Of a DNA stretch of 64,000 bases, positions 27,866-36,867 are shown in pieces. How positions within the stretch are numbered: the first letter of the stretch is position 1; every line of letters starts with the position of its first letter. Where the stretch lies: positions 32,149-96,148 of the forward strand of contig NZ_LSHB01000035.1 of assembly GCF_001643375.1 (NCBI RefSeq), read 5' to 3'. The position numbers were made by a program, and so were the translations under genes. This DNA is from Chryseobacterium sp. FP211-J200 (GTDB lineage: Bacteria; Bacteroidota; Bacteroidia; Flavobacteriales; Weeksellaceae). The notes under the pieces were generated by a model. That model searched no databases. It saw nothing but the letters and a program-made list of their open reading frames with translations, and was not told the origin of the DNA.

Positions 27866-28282
27866 TTATATCTTATCTAAAATGTGCCAATTGTCTTTAA
27901 ATAATTTTAGTGAACCATAATTAATTGTTTCTCTTTTTGAACCAATACTTGATCCATAAAATTTTTCTAAGTTTAATAGAATAGATTCACAATCAATGAT
28001 GTAAAAAGTTGGCTGTTCTCCAATCTTGTTCAAAACGACAAATATGAAATAGTGACCTTTTAATTTACTTTTGTCTACTGTATATGAATTATGAGAGCGT
28101 AGAGTTTTGACTTGTATTTTAAGAGGTTTTAATTCATCCTTAAAAGCTATTAAATCAACAGATTTAGCATTGCCAAATGTTAAAGAAACTTGGAAATTTC
28201 TTTTTAATAATTCTGCGGCAACGAAAAATTCTCCACTAAGACCAACTTTTTGTTTATCAAAAATTTCACTTCCTATACTCAT
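27866..28282 (-). CDS. PD-(D/E)xK-like restriction-endonuclease-fold protein
   Basis: 138 residues from the ATG at 28280-28282; the frame extends upstream, but that part overlaps the GHKL gene and looks non-coding. The nuclease-fold pattern is visible: Glu in GLSGEFFVAAELL, Asp in SVDLIAF and the QxK variant in KIQVKT, followed by a His/Lys helix. Proteins of this sort (group I homing or DUF4365-like folds) are common in defence loci. It lies 16 bases after the GHKL stop. Whether it cuts DNA or acts as a binding subunit is not clear, because the catalytic Glu is replaced by Gln. Confidence 0.65.
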   Translation of the reverse strand: MSIGSEIFDKQKVGLSGEFFVAAELLKRNFQVSLTFGNAKSVDLIAFKDELKPLKIQVKTLRSHNSYTVDKSKLKGHYFIFVVLNKIGEQPTFYIIDCESILLNLEKFYGSSIGSKRETINYGSLKLFKDNWHILDKI

Positions 28283-28298
28283 TATTATGATAAGTATT

Positions 28299-30386
28299 TT
28301 AAGAAATATTAAGTTTATCAAAAAGTACCTTATTCCTTTCTTTAGCATTTTTAATCACTTTCTTGAACGGAATAACTTCTACATATGCTTTGTACTTTAA
28401 TTCATCAGATGTATAAAATCTAAAATATCCTATGTTGTCAGGCATTTTAGTGAACATTTCTTCCCTTAGTATATACTCCAAAGTACTGGTAATGTCTGCT
28501 ATTATATAGCAATAAAAGGGAGTCGTTTTATCAGCTTCGATACTTCTTCCTTCACTTTTGATTTCTTTATCAATAATTTCATTGATATATTTTCTCACTT
28601 GTCTGACAGGGTCTTTTTTAGGATCTCCTAAAACATAATCATTTCTGTAAGGTTTTTTAAATTCAACTATTGTAAATGAGTCATTTGGAAATTTGTCTTC
28701 CGAGAAAAGTGTTGCTTTATCAAAAATTTCTTCTTGTCTAATAATTAAATCAATTCTATCTGTAGAATTAGAATTTAATTGTCGAATTTGATTAAATGTT
28801 TTATCGGAAGCCAAAAGATTGTTAAAAGTTAATCTTTCGTCTAAAAGCCATAGGTTTTGCTTCTCATGAATTACTGTGTCTTTGTCCTCTTTTATTGGAA
28901 AGAATAGACTGTGAATTATGTCTTCATTATAGAATCTTTGATTTGAATCCCATTTGATTAGCTTATCCAACATGTCAATTACGGAGCGTCTATGAACAAC
29001 GTACCTTGCTAAATCGGTTTTACCAACTTCATTAAATTCTGACCAAAATTTATCATATAGTTTTTTATAATCTTCTAAAGATGTTATATCTTTTTTTTCA
29101 TCAAGTAATTTAATTCCTTCTATTTTAACTTCCAATTTCCATTCACTTTCAATTTCATATAATTTTACATCAAGTTCTTTAGGCGTTAGTCCCGCAGGGA
29201 TTTTTTCAACTTTATCTCTGTTAAATTCTATTACACTGGCATAATTTGGAAATTCACTTTGTATGATAGGAATGTATTGTTCGACTTTTTCCTTTCGGGT
29301 TTTACTAAGAAAGCTAGATAATAACTCTTCAACTTTAAGTAATGTTTCTCTTCTTATTCTTGCAAGGGTAATGTCATCATCACTTTCTGAATCTCCTTCC
29401 TCGTCATCGGAAAAATGAAAGTTTGTCCTTTCTTCATTAACTTTTTCATTTAGCAGTTTACTTAACACAAAGACTTGATAGTGATAACCTAATAATGAGT
29501 CATTGTCTTTAATAATATATCTTAGGTCTTCTATATATTTTGATAGTCCTTCATCTTTTACTGTTCTTTCGTGAGCACAATAAAGTATTTTATGGCTAAG
29601 CGAATTAAAAGACTTGGTTATATAGACTTTAAACTCATAATTTCCAATATTAAAAGTGTCATCTAGAATCTCTGATTCAAATTCTGATTTAAATAGATTG
29701 AGCAAGTTTACCTCTTCATCATTTTGATTTCTAATTATAATTTCAGGAATGACTTTTTCAATAAAATATAATTGAAAATGAGTGATTATTTGCCTTGCAA
29801 TATCTAAAAGATCTTTTGGAGCTTTCTTTTGATATTCTATTTCAAAGTTTTCTAAAATTACTGTCGTACCTGTGATAGTTTTTTCTGATTCTGGATTTTC
29901 ATACTTATCAAATCCTTCTTTTATATTTTTTTTATATTCGAAATTTCTACTATAAAATTTTCCATTTTCTGTATAAATACTTTCAACTACCATTTTAGAA
30001 AAAAGCTTTAGACAAACCAATCTTCCGATACCCTTACCTCCAATTTTAGCTTTTTTCTCAGAATCGAACTCTTGAAAGGAAATGAAATTTTCTCTATTCA
30101 AACCAATACCGTTATCACTTACTTCAAATGATTTTACGGGATATTTATCGATGAAATCCAACTCCTTTAAAGTAGATTCATCACCATTCCTTATAAGTTT
30201 AATGATGATTTTTCCTTGATAATTATCTTCGATTTCTCTTTTTTCAAAAATAGCGTGAATGCTATTACTTACAATTTCAAATAATGGTAGTAGCGATTTG
30301 GTTTTTGGTATGTATAGCTTGTTTACTCTGCTTCGTAAATTCGTTACATTCGAAACAACAAAAAGATTAGTATTTTTAGTAATCAT
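28299..30386 (-). CDS. GHKL (HSP90-like) ATPase fused to a PD-(D/E)xK-like C-terminal domain
   Basis: A 695-residue cytosolic protein. The N-terminal Bergerat ATPase site is intact: N box FEIVSNSIHAI (Glu37, Asn41), G1 VSDNGIGL (Asp91), G2 GGKGIGRL (116-123) and TGTTVIL. A middle region (about 190-500) contains an acidic stretch near 330 and coiled coil. The C-terminal part (about 540-695) contains DRIDLII and IVEFKKP (about 573-578), a likely D...ExK nuclease pattern. GHKL ATPases fused to or paired with nucleases (MutL/MORC-like) are known in restriction and other defence loci. It is the first gene of a three-gene operon. Confidence 0.75.
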   Translation of the reverse strand: MITKNTNLFVVSNVTNLRSRVNKLYIPKTKSLLPLFEIVSNSIHAIFEKREIEDNYQGKIIIKLIRNGDESTLKELDFIDKYPVKSFEVSDNGIGLNRENFISFQEFDSEKKAKIGGKGIGRLVCLKLFSKMVVESIYTENGKFYSRNFEYKKNIKEGFDKYENPESEKTITGTTVILENFEIEYQKKAPKDLLDIARQIITHFQLYFIEKVIPEIIIRNQNDEEVNLLNLFKSEFESEILDDTFNIGNYEFKVYITKSFNSLSHKILYCAHERTVKDEGLSKYIEDLRYIIKDNDSLLGYHYQVFVLSKLLNEKVNEERTNFHFSDDEEGDSESDDDITLARIRRETLLKVEELLSSFLSKTRKEKVEQYIPIIQSEFPNYASVIEFNRDKVEKIPAGLTPKELDVKLYEIESEWKLEVKIEGIKLLDEKKDITSLEDYKKLYDKFWSEFNEVGKTDLARYVVHRRSVIDMLDKLIKWDSNQRFYNEDIIHSLFFPIKEDKDTVIHEKQNLWLLDERLTFNNLLASDKTFNQIRQLNSNSTDRIDLIIRQEEIFDKATLFSEDKFPNDSFTIVEFKKPYRNDYVLGDPKKDPVRQVRKYINEIIDKEIKSEGRSIEADKTTPFYCYIIADITSTLEYILREEMFTKMPDNIGYFRFYTSDELKYKAYVEVIPFKKVIKNAKERNKVLFDKLNIS

Positions 30387-30541
30387 ATTATTAGTTTTTT
30401 AGTAATTATAAGAATTATATAATTAAAAACAATGAAAAATCATATCAGATATAATAATTTGTAAACAATTAAAACTTTTTCCTATTATTTAACTTATGTT
30501 GTAAGCTATTAGTGTGAAAAAAGCATTTACAATTAATTCAA

Positions 30542-32215
30542 TTAACTGTACCATTCTGATTTAATTTCGTCAATGCTCATATTTTTCCATTCCTCTTTCC
30601 ATAATTCCCAATATGGTATGTCATTAGATGATGGTTCATTTGCACATCTGTCAATTTGAACAATGGAAGGTAAAATAATTGATTCTCCGACAAGCAAAGC
30701 TTCGCCTTGTTTTAATGAGGGCATTGTGTCAATTAGAGTTCCTAATGTGTCTGGAAGAAGTTTTTTTACATAGCCTTGGTCAACAGGGTTTGTTAAACGC
30801 ATAGCAATGAAGTTATTGCATTGTGAAAATATTGTTTCCGAAATTTCAGATGGTCGTTGGCTTGCAAGAAGTAGAGTGATTCCGTATTTTCTACCTTCTT
30901 TTGCAATTCGCTCAATTGATTTTTTTGAAGAACGATATTTAACTAAATCGCTGTTGGGAACGTATTTATGAGCTTCTTCGTAAACAAGTAAAATAGGAAT
31001 GTCGTTGTTAATTTTTTCATTTTGGTCTTTCGCATTTCTTAGTCTTTTGTAGAAGTAACCGTATTCAAAAACCATTCTTGAAATTAGAGAAACTGTAATA
31101 CTCAAAACCTCGAATGGCACACCACTCAAATCAATAACTGTAACATTGGATTGTTTACCTGTCTGATAACCGATTAATTGATTTAGGGTTTCCTCAAATG
31201 TTATGTCCTTTGATTTTTGTGCAAGTAAAAAATTAAGTCTGTTGTCATTAATTTTATTTTCTAACCTGTTTACAAAGTTTGTTAGTTTTCCGTGAAGGCT
31301 TCCATTTGTTAATTTTGGTTTGTCCTTTTTTGCACCTGAAGCATAGACTTCGCCTGAATCAATTTGTTCAGTATTCTTTTCTTTTGCATATTCTAAAACA
31401 TAGTCAATGTCAAAGTATAAGGGTGAATCATAATGAATTTTATTTTTATTTTCTTCCGTTCCTTTAAAGTGCTTTTTTCTATCGTTGACAATTGCTTCTT
31501 TAAAAATGAATTTTTGGTTATGGTCGTTTGCATCAGTATCCAAAAAGAACTCTTCAAGCTCCTCACTATTTAAAAGCCAATATGGCAATACTAAATTTTT
31601 AATATCAATAAAATTAGCAGTTGGGAAGGCTGATTTGTATTCGGAATGAATGTCAAATATTATAACGTGAGAATTATTAATTGAAAAATCTCCACTTTTT
31701 TCTGATACAGCTTTTTGAATAATCGTAGATAGTGTATGTGATTTTCCTGAACCTGTTGAACCAACTATTGCAACGTGTTTGTTGAAAAACTTATTCCCAT
31801 TTACTGATATTCGTATATTTGGATTAGAAGATAAAGAAGCAAAAGTGAATTTCTCTTTTGGGTCGATAGACTGCTCGTATATTTTTTTAATTTCTTCCTC
31901 CGTTGCTGGTTCAACTTTCTTTGGTGGAATTGCTAAAGAATCTCCGCCTCTAATAAACTTGCCATTTTTTATCATTCCCAATGGAAGTGCTTCAATTGCA
32001 TAATCCCGTTTCCCTGCGTCATTTACTATAATTGAGAAGTTCTCAATTATTGCCATTAGTGTAGCATTTTCATTGTCCGAAATTTTAAGGTAAGAGCCAA
32101 CCTGCAAAACTTCTCCTGCTAATCTAAAGTCTTCAAGGTTGTCAACTACAATTTTTATTTTGTCAGGATAAACTGCGATTACCTCTGCATTTATTTTTTC
32201 AACTTCGTCTGCCAT
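30542..32215 (-). CDS. HerA-family hexameric DNA translocase ATPase
   Basis: The 557-residue protein has an N-terminal HAS-barrel-like domain (about 1-100) and a DUF87/HerA RecA-type ATPase: Walker A GSTGSGKSHT (152-161), Walker B and the following acidic pair in ILLVYEEAHKYVP, an arginine-rich segment RIAKEGRKYG and sensor SQRPSEI. HerA enzymes pump DNA and work with a nuclease. The nuclease-like gene upstream ends one base before this start. The pairing matches the DUF4297-HerA antiphage arrangement. Confidence 0.9.
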   Translation of the reverse strand: MADEVEKINAEVIAVYPDKIKIVVDNLEDFRLAGEVLQVGSYLKISDNENATLMAIIENFSIIVNDAGKRDYAIEALPLGMIKNGKFIRGGDSLAIPPKKVEPATEEEIKKIYEQSIDPKEKFTFASLSSNPNIRISVNGNKFFNKHVAIVGSTGSGKSHTLSTIIQKAVSEKSGDFSINNSHVIIFDIHSEYKSAFPTANFIDIKNLVLPYWLLNSEELEEFFLDTDANDHNQKFIFKEAIVNDRKKHFKGTEENKNKIHYDSPLYFDIDYVLEYAKEKNTEQIDSGEVYASGAKKDKPKLTNGSLHGKLTNFVNRLENKINDNRLNFLLAQKSKDITFEETLNQLIGYQTGKQSNVTVIDLSGVPFEVLSITVSLISRMVFEYGYFYKRLRNAKDQNEKINNDIPILLVYEEAHKYVPNSDLVKYRSSKKSIERIAKEGRKYGITLLLASQRPSEISETIFSQCNNFIAMRLTNPVDQGYVKKLLPDTLGTLIDTMPSLKQGEALLVGESIILPSIVQIDRCANEPSSNDIPYWELWKEEWKNMSIDEIKSEWYS

Positions 32216-32216
32216 T

Positions 32217-33428
32217 TTATATAATTTTTTTGATGTCCGTTAATTGTGTAAATTGAATCTGTGCTTGTTTGACACTTACGTTTGAAATATCAAAAAAGGG
32301 ATTCGTATTGTAGAACTGATAAATCTCTTTGGTTTTACTTATTTCATTTAATGTTAAATCAATATGTTCAATTTTATTGAGTATTTTAAGTTTTATTGAG
32401 TTGCTATTGTTAGCTGACTTAGAAATTGATTTTGGATTAAATTCTGAACCGTCAAAATCAAATCCATCAATGAACATGAAGCCTTCTAAAAAAAGTTCTT
32501 TTTTCAAATCAAGTAACTCTTGTGGAAGAATATTGTGCAAATAAATGTAAGGACAGAAAGGTTTTGGTTCTCTTGTTGAAAGTTTCGACCATTTTCTTGA
32601 AATGGTCAAGATTAAATCTTTTAATTCTGCTCTTACATAATTTGTAGTTGGTACTTCGATTATAAAAAAACGTTCAAAAGGTGAGGTGTTTAAACCTGTA
32701 AAATATTGGGTTCTTAATTCCGCAAATAATTTTGCTTCACCTTTGTATGTAACGAACCATTCATTAAATAGAACTCTTTTGAAATCAATTTTTTTCAAAA
32801 ATTCCGACTTGCTAATTTTTCTTTTTGCTATGTTACTTTCAACTGCAATTTCTTTTATCACTTTCAGAGCATTGTTATAAAAAAAATGTTCCGCTTCAAA
32901 AGGCTTGCAACCAAATTGCTTAATCAATAAGGTTGAAATCTTTGAAACTTGTGATTGATATTCTAAAGCAGAAATATCTATGTCAAGTAGTGAAATGAAA
33001 TCATCTAATTGGGTGTCTGAAAGGCTGTGTTTTGTATGGTGGTAATATTTTATTTTATTTTCTGTGTAGGTTAGAAAATGGTCTTTGAGAAAAGTTGAAT
33101 CAATTGGCAGAGTTAGCTTTGCCTGTCCTGATTGAAAATAGCCATAGAGTTTGTACTTTATTCTTTGCTTAGTTCCATTTGTAACTTCCTTAAAATGGTC
33201 AAGCATTAGTCGAATAGGTTTTGCAATTACTGAATGATTGTATTCTGTCTTGGCGTAATACTTACATTGAATTGCTGTTTCTTCTCTCGCTGTGTTTATA
33301 TCCACATCTTCAATTCCTTCAACAATAATTGTGTCAGTGTCAGTTTGTAATTCTAATATTTTCGCAATAGCATAATCGAATTGGTAGAAATATCCCTTTA
33401 TGGTATCAACTGCTGTTCTATCTGCCAT
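32217..33428 (-). CDS. DUF4297-like nuclease partner of HerA
   Basis: A 403-residue cytosolic protein. The first 60 residues carry the DUF4297/Cap4-type pattern: GYFYQFDYAIAKILEL, then the acidic VEGIEDVD (about 37-43) and IQCKYY (53-58), consistent with a PD-(D/E)xK site with Gln before x-Lys. The rest is helical and probably mediates assembly or sensing. It is the first gene of a two-gene operon with HerA. In described systems the complex degrades DNA during phage infection; activity here is inferred from this pairing. Confidence 0.75.
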   Translation of the reverse strand: MADRTAVDTIKGYFYQFDYAIAKILELQTDTDTIIVEGIEDVDINTAREETAIQCKYYAKTEYNHSVIAKPIRLMLDHFKEVTNGTKQRIKYKLYGYFQSGQAKLTLPIDSTFLKDHFLTYTENKIKYYHHTKHSLSDTQLDDFISLLDIDISALEYQSQVSKISTLLIKQFGCKPFEAEHFFYNNALKVIKEIAVESNIAKRKISKSEFLKKIDFKRVLFNEWFVTYKGEAKLFAELRTQYFTGLNTSPFERFFIIEVPTTNYVRAELKDLILTISRKWSKLSTREPKPFCPYIYLHNILPQELLDLKKELFLEGFMFIDGFDFDGSEFNPKSISKSANNSNSIKLKILNKIEHIDLTLNEISKTKEIYQFYNTNPFFDISNVSVKQAQIQFTQLTDIKKII

Positions 33429-33815
33429 TTTTGTTATATTAATTTGTTTTTCAGGTAATTGTTATTGATAATACCAAATGTTTAAATAGAAATGCAATAT
33501 ACATCATAAAATTTTTATCTTATTACAGTTTTCCGTAAAACAACAAAACTAAAAAACACGATAAAATTTTAAATCAGTATTTTTAATGAACTTCAAATAT
33601 AAAAAGCATCTTTCTAAACATTTATCGACTTTCTATGAAAGAAAAAATCCCAACTTTCGTCAGGATTGATTGATATTATTAATAATTTATTTGTAAAATA
33701 TATATCTCACAATTTATTTCCATCTTGTGAAGCAAACCTTTAACCTAATTTAAAAATTTGATAAATGCTAAATTTCCCATATTCTTTACAAGCTACCGTT
33801 CAAATTGTCTTATTT
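33429..33815. other. Intergenic region between two defence operons
   Basis: 387 AT-rich bases. It holds a terminator at 33642-33667 for the operon to the right and presumably the promoter of the DUF4297-HerA operon. No ORF or repeat array is seen. Confidence 0.5.
33642..33667 (-). terminator. Terminator of the PIN-caspase-kinase-HEPN operon
   Basis: On the minus strand AATCC (33667-33663) pairs with GGATT (33650-33646) around a short loop and a run of T follows. A near-identical hairpin stands at 38682-38707, so the five genes between them are one unit with a terminator on each side. Confidence 0.6.
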
Positions 33816-34841
33816 CTAAAAATTGACTTGTATTCCATGTCTGTGGTAAGTTTCAGAATCTAATTTTAAAGAGTGATATTTATGTTCGAGATGATGTAAA
33901 ACTCTTTCGCTAATATATTCGGGTACTGTAGTATATATGAATCCTGTACCATAACCTTTATTAGCATAAAGAATGTTTCCAAGTTTGATAAGTGGATTAG
34001 AAAAATGTATAGCATTAATAAATGCAAGACATAAATTTTCTATCACTGGCACCAATACCAATAATCGACTATCAGTAATTCCTTGAATAGTTTCGGGTCT
34101 TGAAAGTATTCCATTGTCACAAATCTTTTTTATTTCTACGATACGAGAATCTATACTTTTTTCTTCTTTTTCTTCGATGACCGATTGATGGGCTAGCGTA
34201 TTTCTAATTTTTCTTAACAGACTTAACGTATCATTCGTCTTAGCATCAATAATTCCTTTAGCATACAGATATTCAATTTTAAAATTTAATGTAACGGAGG
34301 TTTTAGTGTTTTGATCAAATTTTGCAAATCGATCTAATTCAAAGGTGTGTTTAAAGAGCTCACTAATTAATTCATCGAGGTAAGATGTGGCAATCATTAT
34401 TGAAAAGTCAAATTCATATTTCGTAATCCTTTCAAACACATTTGCCAGTTTATCTTTTAGTCTTTCTATGTGAGCCCCCAAATATTTTTTTTGAATTTTA
34501 TCGACACGGTATGAGCCAAGCTGCTGATTCAAAGCAATTACATAATTATTATCAATTTCTTTTGAAATAATAAACTCATAATCTGTCGTGTCTTCTAATT
34601 CATTTACAAGTTGAAAATCAATATACAATTGTTGTAGATGTGACTCAATGTATGATGTGAAATCTTCCGAAGTGCTTGTAAGGATAAATTTAAATACAGC
34701 ATCTTCAATTTTAAGTAAAAGACTACAATTATGTTCTTTTCTAAAAAAACGGTCTTTGTTTGAATACCAATAATCTGTTGGCAAAGACTGAATGAAATTT
34801 AATGCCTTTTCTTCATGTTCTTGAAATACTATCCATTTCAT
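33816..34841 (-). CDS. HEPN-like protein with R-x4-H motif
   Basis: A 341-residue cytosolic protein. The helical part at about 145-260 contains RNTLAH (Arg213 to His218), the R-x4-H motif of HEPN ribonucleases, in the setting LSLLRKIRNTLAHQ also seen in MltR/DUF4145-type HEPN proteins. The N-terminal 120 residues are of unknown type. It is the last gene of a five-gene operon, so it could be the RNA-cutting effector or a regulator of one. The motif match is clear; the activity is inferred. Confidence 0.65.
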   Translation of the reverse strand: MKWIVFQEHEEKALNFIQSLPTDYWYSNKDRFFRKEHNCSLLLKIEDAVFKFILTSTSEDFTSYIESHLQQLYIDFQLVNELEDTTDYEFIISKEIDNNYVIALNQQLGSYRVDKIQKKYLGAHIERLKDKLANVFERITKYEFDFSIMIATSYLDELISELFKHTFELDRFAKFDQNTKTSVTLNFKIEYLYAKGIIDAKTNDTLSLLRKIRNTLAHQSVIEEKEEKSIDSRIVEIKKICDNGILSRPETIQGITDSRLLVLVPVIENLCLAFINAIHFSNPLIKLGNILYANKGYGTGFIYTTVPEYISERVLHHLEHKYHSLKLDSETYHRHGIQVNF

Positions 34842-34904
34842 ATAATATCAGTTTTATTTAAGTTCTAGGAATTCATAAACTTTTTTAATCTCTATAATTT
34901 CTTT

Positions 34905-35315
34905 CTACAGAATTTCAATACAAATTAAAACTCCTTCTGTGTAACTATACCCATATCCAAAACCATAACTACCGCCACCACTTACTTTCTCTGTGTCTGA
35001 TAAAAATCTTGGTGAACTAGATATACCTTGAGAGCTAAACTTGTAATTGTAACGACCTGAAGTAATAGGCGAAATAGAAATAATTTTAAAATTTTGAGAA
35101 GATAATTTCTCAATTTCGTTGTTGATATCATTAGACAATCTTTCACCATCAATTTCTGACTCAGACCATCCTGTAATCTTTTGAGATGCCACTCTTTTTG
35201 TAACTTGTTTTTCATTTCCAAACCAATTCTTTTTTGTTTCGCCGGTGGGAATATTTTCAACAACATTTTGAATTATAGGTTTGAAATACGCAGGAATAAA
35301 TATAGTTTTTATCAT
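34905..35315 (-). CDS. Hypothetical protein with Gly/Tyr/Ser-rich C-terminus
   Basis: A 136-residue protein of unknown family. It has a short Lys/Trp segment (NWFGNEKQ) near residue 30 and a flexible GGGSYGFGYGYSYTEG tail segment at about 113-128, ending in a hydrophobic strand ICIEIL. It lies between the kinase and HEPN genes, with 64 and 45 bases on either side. It could be a kinase substrate or adaptor; nothing in the sequence proves this. Confidence 0.6.
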   Translation of the reverse strand: MIKTIFIPAYFKPIIQNVVENIPTGETKKNWFGNEKQVTKRVASQKITGWSESEIDGERLSNDINNEIEKLSSQNFKIISISPITSGRYNYKFSSQGISSSPRFLSDTEKVSGGGSYGFGYGYSYTEGVLICIEIL

Positions 35316-35359
35316 TGAATTAATTGTGTTTAAACTCTTTATCCTATTGGATCTATCTA

Positions 35360-36757
35360 CTATGGGTATTTTGCTATAATCTTTTTTAGCAATTCCCTAT
35401 ATTCTGGGTTGGTCATTTTTGAATGAAGACCATCGTAGTGATCAAGTTTTCCACTAAGAGCGTTGATCCTTGCCATTTTCTGAGTTATTAGAAAGCTTTT
35501 TTCATAGCAAAATGAATAAGATTTGTAATAACTTATATCTTTTTCAAAGATATTCATATTGGAATCTAGGTAAACTAGCTCTTCACTATCATAAGTCTGA
35601 GACCCAAAGAATGGCTTGTTTGCTTTAATTTCCAATCTGAAATAACTCCACGCAAAGTTATTCATTGACTCAAAATACAGTTTTTCGGGCTCGAAGAAGT
35701 ATTCATTATTTACTAACAAATACTTTTTGTTATTTATTTCGATGACTTCAATAGCTGTAAAATCTAAACCTCCGGAATGTGGAAAGAAAGTATGATTTAA
35801 GCTATCATAATTTATAAATAAAATTTTTAGAATATTCTCAATTTCATAAATGTCGGTCCACGCACAATTTTCAGGAATCGAGACTGGAAATATTTGTCTG
35901 ATAGCATCCTCCCATTCAATACCATTTCTTAATGTATAATCACTGTTACTTTGTACCCAGAAATTGAAACGGTCTTTAAAATCTTTAATTGTAGGTCTTT
36001 TATCCGGATCATTGTGTGTTGAATCAAAAAGTAATTTTTCCAAAATTACAAGCGAAAAGAAGTAGGTTTCACCCAGAGTCACCATTTCATTTATTTTCAG
36101 ATCAATGTAATTCCTCAAATTTATTGAGCTGTGAGAATTATATTGTCCGTCAAAACTTGTCCAATTTTTGGTTAGGATAACCCAAATCGTCTTAGCCAAA
36201 GAATAAACGTCTGCTTTTTTATATTCAGCTGCTGATGATATTCTACGCATTTCAGGAGCAATGGTGAAGGCTGGTCCTATTTTTTCGTTTAACCTTGATA
36301 GTCTATTTTGTTTTGGAAAATTTGCCAATCCAAAATCTGATAACTTTGGATAATTATCAATTATTAAAATATTTTCAATTTTAATATCACGATGTGTAAT
36401 ATCATTATCGTGCAAAAACTCAACCGTATCAATTATTATAGCAATTCGATCAAAGGTTTCTTCAATGGTCAGTTTTTTAATATCGTCTTTTAAAGGTATA
36501 GCCAAAGGCATTATATAGTAAGGTGTTTCCTTTGCTGTTTTGGAAGATGGTATATGATAATCTACTATTTGGATAATACCGGGATTTGGAAATTTCCGAA
36601 TAACTTCAATCTCATCGCAAAACCTTTGATATGGAACAGTCTTTCTGTAATGTTTAATAGTTTTTTTAGCAAAAAAAATCTTTTTGCTATTCTGGGTTTT
36701 CCATACAACGCCGTTTCCTCCCTTGCCAATAATTTCAATGTCAATATATTTTTCCAT
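35360..36757 (-). CDS. Eukaryotic-type Ser/Thr protein kinase
   Basis: The 465-residue protein has an N-terminal kinase domain (about 1-270) with all key motifs: Gly-rich loop IGKGGNGVVWK, catalytic Lys in FFAKKTIK, HRDIKIEN, DFG in LSDFGLANF, and APE in TIAPEMRR. A 190-residue C-terminal region of unknown fold follows, and there is no TM segment, unlike most bacterial PknB-type kinases. Soluble kinases in defence loci (for example Stk2) act after infection. Here the kinase stands between a caspase-like peptidase and an unknown protein. Confidence 0.88.
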   Translation of the reverse strand: MEKYIDIEIIGKGGNGVVWKTQNSKKIFFAKKTIKHYRKTVPYQRFCDEIEVIRKFPNPGIIQIVDYHIPSSKTAKETPYYIMPLAIPLKDDIKKLTIEETFDRIAIIIDTVEFLHDNDITHRDIKIENILIIDNYPKLSDFGLANFPKQNRLSRLNEKIGPAFTIAPEMRRISSAAEYKKADVYSLAKTIWVILTKNWTSFDGQYNSHSSINLRNYIDLKINEMVTLGETYFFSLVILEKLLFDSTHNDPDKRPTIKDFKDRFNFWVQSNSDYTLRNGIEWEDAIRQIFPVSIPENCAWTDIYEIENILKILFINYDSLNHTFFPHSGGLDFTAIEVIEINNKKYLLVNNEYFFEPEKLYFESMNNFAWSYFRLEIKANKPFFGSQTYDSEELVYLDSNMNIFEKDISYYKSYSFCYEKSFLITQKMARINALSGKLDHYDGLHSKMTNPEYRELLKKIIAKYP

Positions 36758-36867
36758 GAAATTTTAACTGTAATTTATTTCGTTTAATGTGTGTATTCTG
36801 AGAGTACCAATAATTGTCAGAACTCCAATTTATTTTTCCTACTGATTTTTCAAGTGTATTCTTCAAT

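Noticed and set aside
28299..28348. Longer start for the REase-like protein (28348)
   Set aside because: The extra 22 residues overlap the upstream gene and are a hydrophobic Ile/Leu-rich run from AT-rich sequence; the ATG at 28282 fits better.
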